Source: Albirhodobacter sp042466415 (GTDB lineage: Bacteria; Pseudomonadota; Alphaproteobacteria; Rhodobacterales; Rhodobacteraceae). From it: 64,000 nt of DNA. Every line of letters starts with the position of its first letter. Position 1 is the stretch's first letter. This document shows positions 26,334 to 34,984 of this stretch, piece after piece. The translations under genes were made by a program, and so were the position numbers. The stretch covers positions 2,418,001 through 2,482,000 of the forward strand of contig NZ_JAXHCH010000002.1 in assembly GCF_042466415.1 (NCBI RefSeq), given 5' to 3'. The notes under the pieces were generated by a model. That model was not told where the DNA came from and did no database searches. It was given only the letters and a program-made list of their open reading frames with translations.

Positions 26334-26366
26334 AAAGGACGGGCCTTGTGCCCGTCCTTTTCTTTT
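26334..26366 (+). terminator. Porin terminator 1
   Basis: AAAGGACGGGC (26334-26344) and GCCCGTCCTTT (26350-26360) form an 11-bp stem with a five-base loop, followed by TCTTTT. It begins 20 bases after the porin stop. Confidence 0.92.
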
Positions 26367-26390
26367 ACGCGACTGCTTGCTGAACATGAT

Positions 26391-26416
26391 GCCCCCTGAT
26401 CTGGGGGCTTTTGTTT
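26391..26416 (+). terminator. Porin terminator 2
   Basis: GCCCCC (26391-26396) and GGGGGC (26403-26408) pair around a six-base loop, followed by TTTTGTTTT. It is a tandem back-up terminator before the YggS-type gene. Confidence 0.82.
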
Positions 26417-26463
26417 TATCTATCTGATGCGCTATCTCAGGGGCAGAATGAACGGAGGCGATC

Positions 26464-27126
26464 ATGGGGCTTGCATTGATTAAAGCGCGACTCGCTCAGG
26501 CCGAGCGCGCAGCGGGGCGCGCCGAAGGGTCCGTCACGCTTATCGCGGTGTCGAAAGTGCAACCGAACGCGCGGGTTGAGGCCGTATTGCGCGACGGGCA
26601 CCGTGTCTTTGGGGAAAACTACGTTCAGGAAACGGCCGGTAAATGGCCGGAATGGCGCGCGGAGTTCCCCGACGCGCAGGTGCATATGATTGGTCCGCTG
26701 CAAACGAATAAGGCGAAGCAAGCTCTCGATCTATTTGATGCGATTCACACGCTGGACCGTTCTTCCTTGGTGAAGAAATTGGCAACACTCGCACAGGCGC
26801 GGGGGGCTTGCCCCGATATATTTGTGCAGGTCAACACCGGATCCGAGCCACAAAAAGCGGGTGTGTTGCCCGATGAATTGGATGGTTTCCTGAAGGATGT
26901 CATCGCGGCCGATCTGCCCGTGCGCGGCCTGATGTGCATTCCGCCCGAAGGCGACGACCCGATGCCGCATTTCAACGCGCTCGGGCAGATGGCGGCGCGC
27001 AACGGGCTTTCGGGCTTATCGATGGGTATGTCCTCGGATTTTGAGGCGGCAGTCGCCGCCGGGGCCACCCATATCCGCGTAGGCTCCGCACTTTTTGGCG
27101 CGCGGGATTACGGCCACCAAAGCTAA
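26464..27126 (+). CDS. yggS: YggS-type PLP homeostasis protein
   Basis: Pyridoxal-phosphate-binding protein (PLPBP/YggS, 220 residues) that buffers PLP and influences amino-acid and vitamin B6 balance; no catalytic activity is generally found. PLP lysine is K31 in LIAVSKVQP; other family marks are FGENYVQE, HMIGPLQTNK, GLMCIPP, LSMGMSSDFEAAV and THIRVGSALFG. GGAGG lies six bases before the ATG. The gene ends seven bases from the convergent L,D-transpeptidase gene. Confidence 0.95.
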   Translation: MGLALIKARLAQAERAAGRAEGSVTLIAVSKVQPNARVEAVLRDGHRVFGENYVQETAGKWPEWRAEFPDAQVHMIGPLQTNKAKQALDLFDAIHTLDRSSLVKKLATLAQARGACPDIFVQVNTGSEPQKAGVLPDELDGFLKDVIAADLPVRGLMCIPPEGDDPMPHFNALGQMAARNGLSGLSMGMSSDFEAAVAAGATHIRVGSALFGARDYGHQS

Positions 27127-27132
27127 GGGCCG

Positions 27133-27663
27133 TCAGGCGCGGTCTATTGCCTTGTGTCCGCGGGGGCGGAACCGCGTGATTGGTGGAACCAAAAGCGGTT
27201 CACCCGGTGCGATCCGCCGTGCGAGATGCAACAAATGGTCTTGCCGCATTGCGATGCATCCGGCGGTTGGGAAAGTTGCCCTCCGCCACGTGTGAATGAA
27301 AATCGCGGATCCTTTACCCGCCACCGCCTGCGGGTAATTCCAATCGGTGACCAGCACCAGATCATAGAGAGGGTCGGCGCGGCGTAGCATCTCGTGAGAG
27401 TGCGCGAACGGCGCATGAACGAGGGTGTTGTAGTCACGATCACCGCTCTCGTCGCACCAAAGGTCGCGCGGGCCGATTGCGCGTGACCAGTGCGGTGCGT
27501 TCCCGATACGGTCGGCGCGGTGAAACATCTCGACGATCCGGTGCGCGCCAATCGGGGTCGCGCCGTCCCCTTCCCGTTTATGAAGGGCCAAGCCACCACG
27601 GCCCACCGTGCAGGGATATGTTACCCCCTTAAACAAAAGCCCGCGCGCGGTCAGGCGGATCAT
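27133..27663 (-). CDS. L,D-transpeptidase family protein (YkuD domain)
   Basis: A 176-residue protein with a YkuD catalytic domain of the COG3786 kind: H124 in IFIHTWRR and nucleophile C136 in FPTAGCIAM match the H...[ST]xGC signature. Such enzymes form 3-3 peptidoglycan cross-links or attach proteins to the wall, but this soluble-looking form has no obvious signal peptide, so its site of action is uncertain. Its start overlaps the ribA stop by four bases, implying co-translation. Confidence 0.85.
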   Translation of the reverse strand: MIRLTARGLLFKGVTYPCTVGRGGLALHKREGDGATPIGAHRIVEMFHRADRIGNAPHWSRAIGPRDLWCDESGDRDYNTLVHAPFAHSHEMLRRADPLYDLVLVTDWNYPQAVAGKGSAIFIHTWRRATFPTAGCIAMRQDHLLHLARRIAPGEPLLVPPITRFRPRGHKAIDRA

Positions 27664-28718
27664 AGGATATGGCCCGATTTCGCGGCTTTGGTCGCCAGAT
27701 AGCCCGCGTTGTGCCGTGAAAGCCCAACATGCAGCGCGACACGTTCCGTCACGCGCACGCCGTTAGCCTCCAGCATTTGAACCTTTGCGGGGTTGTTCGT
27801 GAGCAAGCGGACCTGCGAAAAACCAAGCTCACGCAGGAGGCTTGCGCCGAGGCGGAAGTCACGCTCATCATCCTCAAATCCGAGGCGGTGGTTCGCTTCG
27901 ACGGTGTCAAATCCCTGATCTTGTAACGAGTAAGCCCGCATCTTGTTGGCAAGGCCGATCCCGCGGCCCTCTTGATTGAGGTAGAGCAAGACGCCTGCGC
28001 CAAGCTGCCCCATTTGGCTCAGCGCCGCATCCAATTGCGGGCCGCAGTCACATTTCAATGAGCCAAGCACGTCGCCAGTGAAACATGCCGAATGCAAGCG
28101 CGCGAGAACAGGTCGATCGCGATCAGGGGAGCCTATCTCAATCGCATAATGCTCCACCCCGCCGTCATCTGGGCGGAAAATATGCAGGCGACCTGCCTCA
28201 GCTGCTCGCATCGGTACGCGCGCAGCGGCGATCGGAGCAAGGATCGCCTCATGTTTGAGAAGCTGAAGCGTTTGGGCGGGATCGAGGCGGGTCAAACCGG
28301 CGAGCGGCGTCGCCTCGACAATGATCGCGGCGGGCAGAAGCTGCGCCGATTTGGCGAGCGCAATTGCGGCCCGACCGGTGACCGCTTCCCCCTCGCGCAG
28401 CGAGCGGAGCGGGCCTTTCATCGGCACGCGCAGATCGTCCGCGGGATCGGCCAGCGCGCGCAGCCACGTCAGATCGGCGCCGTTCGGCACCACGATCCGC
28501 GCGATGTCAGCGTCGTAAGCTGTGGCCTTCAAGGTCTCGGCGCGTCTTGCGGTCAGGGCGAGTGTCAAACTGCCAAGTGCCCGAAGCGCCTCGAGCCGCT
28601 CGGAGGTCAATGTTTCGACCGCGACCGCGAGTGCTCCGCCGAGGACGACCGGAAGGCCCATCCGTAAATCGGCGCGTGCGCGGTTTATTTCTTCGATCGG
28701 GGTCGGGCCAAGACTCAT
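27660..28718 (-). CDS. ribA: GTP cyclohydrolase II
   Basis: Commits GTP to riboflavin synthesis, opening the imidazole ring and releasing formate and pyrophosphate. The C-terminal half of the 352-residue protein is canonical: zinc cysteines in CFTGDVLGSLKCDCGPQ, EGRGIGLANK, GFDTVEANHRLGF and LLTNNPAKV. The first ~160 residues are an extra domain that resembles a decayed DHBP-synthase-like region without the RibB active-site signature. Start ATG 28718 is chosen because AGGAG stands nine bases upstream and homologues begin near MSLGPTPIEE. I see no FMN riboswitch upstream. Confidence 0.92.
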   Translation of the reverse strand: MSLGPTPIEEINRARADLRMGLPVVLGGALAVAVETLTSERLEALRALGSLTLALTARRAETLKATAYDADIARIVVPNGADLTWLRALADPADDLRVPMKGPLRSLREGEAVTGRAAIALAKSAQLLPAAIIVEATPLAGLTRLDPAQTLQLLKHEAILAPIAAARVPMRAAEAGRLHIFRPDDGGVEHYAIEIGSPDRDRPVLARLHSACFTGDVLGSLKCDCGPQLDAALSQMGQLGAGVLLYLNQEGRGIGLANKMRAYSLQDQGFDTVEANHRLGFEDDERDFRLGASLLRELGFSQVRLLTNNPAKVQMLEANGVRVTERVALHVGLSRHNAGYLATKAAKSGHIL

Positions 28719-28892
28719 TATCACTCTCCTGCATGGGGAAGTGATAGCGGTGCGTGACATAAATTGAAACATACCCCGTGATTGCGACACGCTTGCGTGA
28801 GGTTTCTTTCACACCCCTTGCCGAATGCGTGATCGCGCAACAGCTTGGACGAAAGAATGGCCCTCATGTGGGCAAAACGATGGAGACGAGCA

Positions 28893-29579
28893 ATGGCTGG
28901 TTTGAAGAAAATCCTTCTGGTGGACGATGATGACGATCTGCGCGAGGCACTGGCCGAGCAATTGGTCGCGACCGATGATTTTGATGTGTTCGAGGCCGAT
29001 TGTGGCGCGGCAGGTGTCGAGCGCGCAAAGGAAGGGCTCTACGATCTTGTCATGCTTGATGTCGGTTTGCCCGATACAGATGGGCGGGAGCTCTGCAAAA
29101 AACTGCGTAAGCTGGGGGTTAAATGCCCGATTTTGATGCTGACCGGTCATGACACGGACGCCGATACAATCCTCGGGTTGGACAGTGGCGCGAATGATTA
29201 CATTACCAAACCATTCAAGTTCCCAGTCCTTCTTGCGCGCATCCGTGCCCAGCTTCGCACGCATGAGCAATCGGAAGATGCCGTCTTCCAGCTTGGGCAA
29301 TACACGTTCAAGCCCGCCGCGAAGATGTTGATCGATGATAAGGATAAGAAGATCCGTCTGACGGAAAAGGAAACGAATATCCTGAAGTTCCTTTACCGCG
29401 CGACCGACGGCGTGGTGGCGCGCGATGTGCTCTTGCATGAGGTGTGGGGATATAATGCGGGCGTCACGACGCATACGCTGGAGACCCATATCTACCGGTT
29501 GCGCCAAAAAATCGAAACCGATCCGTCGAATGCGCGTCTGCTCGTGACGGAGTCGGGTGGTTATCGCCTCGTCGCGTAA
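28893..29579 (+). CDS. cenR: OmpR-family response regulator, CenR-like
   Basis: DNA-binding two-component regulator of 228 residues. Receiver (1-120) has acidic DDDDD at 11-15, phosphoacceptor D56 in MLDVGLPD and the TKPF lysine; the winged-helix domain holds RLTEKETNILKFLYRA and HTLETHIYRLRQKIE. The linker LRTHEQSEDAVFQLGQYTF and overall wording match CenR, the alphaproteobacterial envelope regulator partnered with CenK. Start ATG 28893 follows GGAGACGAGCA. No kinase is adjacent, as is usual for an orphan cenR. Symbol is by resemblance. Confidence 0.85.
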   Translation: MAGLKKILLVDDDDDLREALAEQLVATDDFDVFEADCGAAGVERAKEGLYDLVMLDVGLPDTDGRELCKKLRKLGVKCPILMLTGHDTDADTILGLDSGANDYITKPFKFPVLLARIRAQLRTHEQSEDAVFQLGQYTFKPAAKMLIDDKDKKIRLTEKETNILKFLYRATDGVVARDVLLHEVWGYNAGVTTHTLETHIYRLRQKIETDPSNARLLVTESGGYRLVA

Positions 29580-29600
29580 CGGTGCGTTACGCACAGATGA

Positions 29601-29625
29601 GGGCCCCCGCATTGGGGGCCCTTTT
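29601..29625 (+). terminator. cenR terminator
   Basis: GGGCCCCC (29601-29608) and GGGGGCCC (29614-29621) pair around a five-base loop and are followed by TTTT, 22 bases after the cenR stop. Confidence 0.9.
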
Positions 29626-29687
29626 CGCATAGTTCGGGTTGCGCCTGCGGGGCGTTTCTCCGATTGTGCGCGAAACAGGAGATCACC

Positions 29688-30476
29688 ATGTCATTCACCC
29701 TCGCCACTTGGAACATCAACTCTGTCCGCTTGCGCGAGGCGCTCGTGTGTCGCCTGATGGGCGAGGAGTTGCCAGACGTTTTATGTCTGCAAGAGTGCAA
29801 AAGCCCTGTAGAGAAAATCCCGATGGAAGCCTTCCGCGCCCTTGGATACGAGCATTTCGTCGCTCGCGGGCAGAAAGGCTATAACGGCGTCGCGATCCTC
29901 TCGAAGATGCCAATCGAGGAAGTCGGCGCCGAGGACTTTGCGCAATTGGGCCACGCGCGCCACATTGCGGGACGACTTGCCAATGGTGTGACAGTCCATA
30001 ATTTTTACGTGCCAGCAGGCGGCGATATTCCGGATCGCGAGGTAAATGAGAAGTTCGGGCAAAAGCTCGATTATCTTACGCAAATGCGCGACCACTTCCA
30101 TGCGCGCAAGCCTGAGAAAGCGATCCTCGTGGGCGATTTGAACATTGCCCCGCGCGAGGATGATGTTTGGAACCACAAAAGTTTGCTGAAGATCGTCAGC
30201 CACACACCGGTTGAGGTAGAGCATCTCGCGCAGGCGCAGGACGCCGGCGCATGGGTTGATATCACGCGGCAAGATATTCCTGCAGGAAAGCTCTATTCGT
30301 GGTGGTCTTATCGCGCGAAGGATTGGGACGCGGCCGATAAGGGGCGCCGCCTTGATCACGTTTGGGCCACGCCCGATATTTCGAACGCGGCGCATGGCTC
30401 GCGCGTTCTGCGCACAGCGCGCGGCTGGGAGCAGCCCTCCGACCACGCGCCGGTCTTCGCAACATTCGATCTGTAA
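29688..30476 (+). CDS. xthA: Exodeoxyribonuclease III
   Basis: Apurinic/apyrimidinic endonuclease and 3' exonuclease for base-excision repair. The 262-residue protein carries the EEP-fold residues: N in LATWNINSVR, E in LCLQECK, GDLNIAP, RRLDHVWAT and the catalytic PSDHAPV near the C-terminus. ATG at 29688 has AGGAG seven bases upstream; the frame is open eight codons earlier but those lack a site. It lies after the cenR terminator and 61 bases before cnoX. Confidence 0.95.
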   Translation: MSFTLATWNINSVRLREALVCRLMGEELPDVLCLQECKSPVEKIPMEAFRALGYEHFVARGQKGYNGVAILSKMPIEEVGAEDFAQLGHARHIAGRLANGVTVHNFYVPAGGDIPDREVNEKFGQKLDYLTQMRDHFHARKPEKAILVGDLNIAPREDDVWNHKSLLKIVSHTPVEVEHLAQAQDAGAWVDITRQDIPAGKLYSWWSYRAKDWDAADKGRRLDHVWATPDISNAAHGSRVLRTARGWEQPSDHAPVFATFDL

Positions 30477-30537
30477 CCCCCTTGGCGCGGCGTGAAAGCG
30501 ACCGCATATAAGTCAAACGCTAAACAGGAGAAGCCAG

Positions 30538-31461
30538 ATGATCATCGGCGGTCAACAGCCCCAAGCAGCCACCGGCGCCACGCCAGACGCCGACGCGCTC
30601 GTATTCGATGTTAATGAGGCGAATTTCATGGCGGCGGTCGTCGACCGTTCCATGGAAGTGCCGGTGATCGTTGATTTCTGGGCACCTTGGTGCGGCCCAT
30701 GCAAAACGCTTGGCCCTGCGTTGGAAAAGGCGGTCGCCGACGCGAAAGGCGCGGTTGTCATGGCGAAAATTAACGTCGATGAAAACCAGATGATCGCCCA
30801 GCAAATGAAAGTTCAATCTATCCCGACTGTCTATGCCTTCTGGCAGGGGCAACCGGTGGACGGCTTCCAAGGGGCGGTTCCGGGTTCTGAGATTAAGGCG
30901 TTCGTCGACAAGCTCGCCGCACTTGCGGGAGACGGCGGTCTTGCAGAAGCCGTTGAAGCGGCGGAAGCGATGCTCGCGGAGGGGGCAATCGAAGACGCGG
31001 CTGAAACCTTCGCCGCGATCGTGGAGGAAGACGCAGAGAATGCCGATGCTCTGGGCGGGCTCGCGCGAGCTTACGTTGCGCTTGGCAAGTTGGACGAGGC
31101 GGATGCGGCGCTTGAAAGTGCTCCCGCGAAAATCGCCAAATCCGGCCCGCTAGAGGCAGCGCGCGCGCAGCTCGCCTTGGCGCGTCAGGCGGAAACCGCA
31201 GGCCCGCTCGCCGAGTTGGAGGCCGCGGTTAATGCCGACCCTACCAACCACCAAGCGCGATTTGATTTCGCCCAAGCTCTCCACGCAGCAGGGGAGGTTG
31301 AGGCCGCTATCGATCAATTGCTGGATCTGTTCCGGCGTGATCGTGACTGGAATGATGGGGCGGCTAAGACACAACTTATTACGATATTTGAGGCGCTTAA
31401 ACCAAACGATCCTCTCGTCGCAAAAGGTCGTCGCAAACTCACATCAATGATATTTGCCTGA
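30538..31461 (+). CDS. cnoX: Co-chaperone thioredoxin-like protein CnoX (YbbN)
   Basis: Thioredoxin domain fused to tetratricopeptide-like repeats, 307 residues. The thioredoxin part (about 20-130) contains WCGPC at 51-55 and the cis-Pro SIPTVYAF; the remaining Ala-rich helices (EDAAETFAAIVEEDAENADA and following) form TPR-like pairs. CnoX/YbbN proteins hold unfolding proteins under oxidative stress and pass them to GroEL/DnaK. Unlike E. coli YbbN, both redox cysteines are present, so oxidoreductase activity is likely. AGGAGA precedes ATG. First of a cnoX-Lon domain-Trm112 unit. Confidence 0.93.
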   Translation: MIIGGQQPQAATGATPDADALVFDVNEANFMAAVVDRSMEVPVIVDFWAPWCGPCKTLGPALEKAVADAKGAVVMAKINVDENQMIAQQMKVQSIPTVYAFWQGQPVDGFQGAVPGSEIKAFVDKLAALAGDGGLAEAVEAAEAMLAEGAIEDAAETFAAIVEEDAENADALGGLARAYVALGKLDEADAALESAPAKIAKSGPLEAARAQLALARQAETAGPLAELEAAVNADPTNHQARFDFAQALHAAGEVEAAIDQLLDLFRRDRDWNDGAAKTQLITIFEALKPNDPLVAKGRRKLTSMIFA

Positions 31462-31487
31462 TTGGATTTGCGGCCTAGTTTACGGGA

Positions 31488-32111
31488 ATGATCAAAGCAA
31501 ATTCCCTCCCCGAGACCTTGTCTCTCTTTCCGCTCACGGGCGCAGTTCTGTTGCCTCGTGGGCGGCTGCCATTGCATATTTTCGAGCCGCGCTACCTGCA
31601 AATGATCGAAGATTGCTTGAAAACGCGCGAGCGCCTGATCGGGATGGTCCAGCCCGCAGGAGGGCGTCTGGCGACCATTGGTTGCGCGGGGCGCTTGACT
31701 GGATTCACCGAGACCGAGGACGGTCGCTACATGATCACGCTGTCGGGAATTTCGCGGTTCCGGATCCGGCGGGAGATTGAAGGTTTCACACCGTATCGCC
31801 GTGCGGAGGTCGCGTGGACAGACTTCGCGAGAGATCTCGGGCCAGCTGAACATGACGAGACCTTGGACCGCAAGCAGCTATACCGGACATTGCGCAGCTA
31901 TCTCGAAAGCCAAGGTCTGGGGCCAGACTGGGATAGTCTCAAAGAAGCCGAAGACGAATTATTGATCAATTCGCTCTCGATGCTTTTGCCGTTTGATGCG
32001 GCAGATAAGCAGGCGTTGCTGGAGGCACCCTCCCTGAGCACGCGGCGAGAAACTTTGATCACTTTGATGGAATACGCCCTTCATGGCGGCGGCGAGGAGA
32101 GTTTGCAGTGA
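31488..32111 (+). CDS. Lon substrate-binding (LON N-terminal) domain protein
   Basis: A 207-residue stand-alone LON domain protein (PF02190). [34 protein letters not shown] is the domain's hallmark opening, read here from residues 9-42. There is no ATPase or protease part, so it is not a Lon protease; stand-alone copies may act as adaptors, but no activity is proven. It starts 26 bases after cnoX and its stop overlaps the Trm112-like start by four bases, supporting an operon. Confidence 0.9.
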   Translation: MIKANSLPETLSLFPLTGAVLLPRGRLPLHIFEPRYLQMIEDCLKTRERLIGMVQPAGGRLATIGCAGRLTGFTETEDGRYMITLSGISRFRIRREIEGFTPYRRAEVAWTDFARDLGPAEHDETLDRKQLYRTLRSYLESQGLGPDWDSLKEAEDELLINSLSMLLPFDAADKQALLEAPSLSTRRETLITLMEYALHGGGEESLQ

Positions 32112-32326
32112 TCGACGAAGCCCAATCGACATCCACCGCGCGTGTCACTGAGAAGGCGCTGTTTGACCGGCGCATGCTGGAGGCCTTGGTTTGCCCCGTG
32201 TCGCAAACCGTGTTGGCCTACGATGTCGAGCGGCAAGAGCTCGTCTCTAAGGCGGCCAAGTTGGCGTTTCCGATCCGTGGCGGAATCCCGATCATGCTCG
32301 CCTCCGAGGCGCGCGCTCTCGAATGA
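32108..32326 (+). CDS. Trm112 family protein
   Basis: Small zinc-ribbon-like protein of 72 residues with the Trm112 pattern [17 protein letters not shown]...[12 protein letters not shown]. Eukaryotic and archaeal Trm112 activates methyltransferases for tRNA, rRNA or release factors; bacterial short forms (YcaR-like) are less studied. Only one cysteine is seen, so zinc binding is probably lost. It begins with GTG at 32108, overlapping the stop of the LON-domain gene by four bases. Confidence 0.88.
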   Translation: MIDEAQSTSTARVTEKALFDRRMLEALVCPVSQTVLAYDVERQELVSKAAKLAFPIRGGIPIMLASEARALE

Positions 32327-32333
32327 GCGGCCG

Positions 32334-33560
32334 CTAGAGAGGCTTTCCTTGTTGAAGGCGGGGTAGGGGGCCGGACAGGCCGGAGGCTTGCCGCATGAAG
32401 CCTCGACGCAGTTGGGGGAGAGCCTGCACGATACCCATGCCAAGATCGCGACCTGCGCGCAAAATGGGATTGTCGTTAGAGAACAGCTTGTTGACGGTAT
32501 CCATCCCCAAGGCGAGCGATGTTGAATCGAAGCGCCGCCAAGATTCGTACCGCTCCAACACGTCAATCGCGCCAATATCTTCGCCGCGACGGACAGCATC
32601 TACGACCGTCTCCGCCAGCGCGCCGACATCACGCAGCCCGAGGTTCAGCCCTTGCCCGGCAATCGGATGCACCCCGTGCGCGGCATCGCCCACCAATGCA
32701 ATGCGCGGCACGACATACTTGCGGGCAAGTGTGAGGCTGAGCGGGTAAGAGAAACGTGGGCCTGCAAGGGAAATCTCACCAAGAAAATCCCCAAAGCGAG
32801 GCCGAAGCACGCTCATGAACTCATCGTCTGTTAAAGCGCTAATGGCTTGCGCGTTTGCGCGGGTTTCCGACCACACGATGGAAGAACGGTTGCCTTTGAG
32901 CGGTAAAACAGCAAGCGGCCCAGTTGGCATGAACAGCTGATGCGCAATCCCGTTGTGGGGGCGGACGTGGTCAATCGCGGCGACAAGCGCCGTTTGGCCG
33001 TAATCCCAACCTTCCCGCGATATCCCTGCGCGCTCGGCAACGGTCGAGCCGCGGCCATCCGCGCCGATAAGGAGTTTGCCGCGCACCTGTTCGCCGTTGG
33101 ATAGCGTCACGCTAACGCCAGCAGGATCGCTGTTGAGCTGCGTCAAGCGAAGGTCGTGATGCAGTTTGATCTCTGGGCGGGCTTCCATCGCATCCAAAAG
33201 AACGCGGTAGAGGTGACGGTCCTCCAGCATATACCCGAGGGGCCCGTCGTGCATCTCCGCCGAGTCGAAATGCAAAAAGAGGGGGGCGACGGTTTCGCCA
33301 GGGCGGCCATCGGCGGCTTTGACGCCCTCCAATGGCTGACACACGTCCTTCACTGCGGCCCAAATCCCGATCATGTCGAGCAAGCGCTTTGATGCCTGCG
33401 CGATCGCATAGGCTCGCCCGTCAAAAGCGACCTGCGCCCGAGCTCGCGGGGGCCGACCATCTATAAGCGACACAGACACTCCTGCACCAGCGAGGGCAAG
33501 TGCGAGGGATGGGCCGTTTAAGCCGCCGCCAACAATAATCACGTCTGAATCATATGTCAT
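32334..33560 (-). CDS. ubiH: FAD-dependent ubiquinone-biosynthesis hydroxylase, UbiH/UbiF type
   Basis: Flavin monooxygenase of 408 residues adding a hydroxyl to the ubiquinone ring precursor. Motifs: FAD fold VIIVGGGLNGPSLALALA (8-25), GADGRGS (DG motif, about 156-163) and the second FAD loop ALVGDAAHGVHPIAGQGLNL (about 286-305), the UbiH/COQ6 signature (H.hPxxGQGLN). Which ring position it hydroxylates cannot be told. Start ATG 33560 was chosen from the FAD fold; its ribosome site is weak. It converges on the Trm112-like gene (7 bases) and is divergent from dapC. Confidence 0.9.
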   Translation of the reverse strand: MTYDSDVIIVGGGLNGPSLALALAGAGVSVSLIDGRPPRARAQVAFDGRAYAIAQASKRLLDMIGIWAAVKDVCQPLEGVKAADGRPGETVAPLFLHFDSAEMHDGPLGYMLEDRHLYRVLLDAMEARPEIKLHHDLRLTQLNSDPAGVSVTLSNGEQVRGKLLIGADGRGSTVAERAGISREGWDYGQTALVAAIDHVRPHNGIAHQLFMPTGPLAVLPLKGNRSSIVWSETRANAQAISALTDDEFMSVLRPRFGDFLGEISLAGPRFSYPLSLTLARKYVVPRIALVGDAAHGVHPIAGQGLNLGLRDVGALAETVVDAVRRGEDIGAIDVLERYESWRRFDSTSLALGMDTVNKLFSNDNPILRAGRDLGMGIVQALPQLRRGFMRQASGLSGPLPRLQQGKPL

Positions 33561-33794
33561 AGGGATCAATATGGTGGTTGCCGTGCGATTGTCCATGCGG
33601 CGCGATGCGACATTGCGGCGCCATCTTGCGCGGAACTTAGCCGAAGTTCGGCGGCTGGGCGGCCCGAACGGCCCAAAAGTCACAATATCCAGAGGTAAGG
33701 CCCGCATCCTGTTCGCTTTTTGTGGACGCGGCCCAATCGCTTTTGTAGTCTGAACCTCAAACGGGGCGACATGACCCTGACGAGTGAGGCAGAT

Positions 33795-34973
33795 ATGGCA
33801 TTTCCCGAGCGGTTTTCGAACCTGCCCGAATACGCGTTTCCGCGACTGCGGAAGCTGTTGGACGTATACCCGTCCGGCGCGGACCCGATCGTGATGACGA
33901 TCGGAGAGCCTCGTCACCCTATGCCTGCATTTATTGGCGAGGTCATGGCGAAGTCGATCAGCGAATTCGCCAAGTATCCCGTGAATGAGGGCGCTCCCGA
34001 ATTGCTGGAGGTGATCTCCGCATGGATTGCGCGTCGGTACGGCGTTCCGGTTCCGGCTGATCGCATCATGGCGTTGAATGGGACGCGCGAAGGCTTGTTT
34101 AACGCCTGTCTGGCGCTCAGCCCTGAACGTAAAGGTGGCAAAGCGCCCGTCGTTTTGATCCCAAATCCGTTTTATCAGGTTTATGCGGTCGCGGCCGTGG
34201 CGGCGGGGGCGGAGCCTGTGTTTGTGCCCGCACGGCCCGAAACAGGTTACCTTCCCGATTACGCCAGCCTGCCCGCCGAGATTTTGGAGCGTGTTACGGT
34301 CGCTTACCTGTGTTCGCCCGCAAATCCGCAAGGCGCGATTGCGTCACGTGCTTATCTGACCGAGTTGCTAAACTTGGCCGAGCGTTTTGACTTCAAGATT
34401 TTTGCCGACGAATGCTATTGTGAAATTTACCGGAGCGAAGCTCCGGCGGGCGCTTTGGAAGTGGCGCATGAGATGGGCGCGGACCCAGAGCGGGTTGTTG
34501 CGTTCCATTCGCTCTCGAAGCGGTCGAACCTTCCAGGGTTGCGTTCGGGCTTCGTCGCGGCGGGGGCGGAGTCGATCCTGCGGATACGTCAGTTGCGGGC
34601 CTATTCCGGTGCCCCAATCGCGATGCCGGTGCAGCGTGTCTCCATGCGTGTGTGGGCAGATGAGGCGCATGTCGTCGCGAACCGCGCGCTCTATAACGAG
34701 AAGTTTTCTGACGCCGCCGAGATTTTCCGAGGGGTGCAGGGGTACGAGACGCCGGAAGGCGGTTTCTTCCTCTGGTTGCCTGTCGATGATGGCGAAACGG
34801 CCACGGTAAAGCTGTGGCGCGAGACGGGCGTGCGAGTCTTGCCGGGGGCATATTTGTCCCGTGACGTTGGCGGCGAGAATCCAGGCGCCGGATATATCAG
34901 GGTGGCATTGGTCGCCCCAAGAGAAGAAACGCAGCGCGGGCTCATCAAGCTTCGTGACTGCTTGTATACGTGA
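33795..34973 (+). CDS. dapC: Succinyldiaminopimelate/class I-II aminotransferase, DapC-like
   Basis: PLP aminotransferase, most similar in wording to N-succinyl-L,L-diaminopimelate aminotransferase DapC of the lysine pathway. The 392-residue product contains [10 protein letters not shown] (substrate loop), [29 protein letters not shown] and the PLP lysine in [16 protein letters not shown], the typical DapC block. ATG 33795 with GAGG upstream fits homologues beginning [12 protein letters not shown] 33771 is eight codons longer and possible. Its stop overlaps the first possible ftsK start, and dapB lies elsewhere in the window. Confidence 0.85.
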   Translation: MAFPERFSNLPEYAFPRLRKLLDVYPSGADPIVMTIGEPRHPMPAFIGEVMAKSISEFAKYPVNEGAPELLEVISAWIARRYGVPVPADRIMALNGTREGLFNACLALSPERKGGKAPVVLIPNPFYQVYAVAAVAAGAEPVFVPARPETGYLPDYASLPAEILERVTVAYLCSPANPQGAIASRAYLTELLNLAERFDFKIFADECYCEIYRSEAPAGALEVAHEMGADPERVVAFHSLSKRSNLPGLRSGFVAAGAESILRIRQLRAYSGAPIAMPVQRVSMRVWADEAHVVANRALYNEKFSDAAEIFRGVQGYETPEGGFFLWLPVDDGETATVKLWRETGVRVLPGAYLSRDVGGENPGAGYIRVALVAPREETQRGLIKLRDCLYT

Positions 34974-34984
34974 GGTTCAGGACA

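Noticed and set aside
28719..28892. Possible FMN riboswitch before ribA
   Set aside because: The leader is too short and shows none of the conserved FMN-element blocks.
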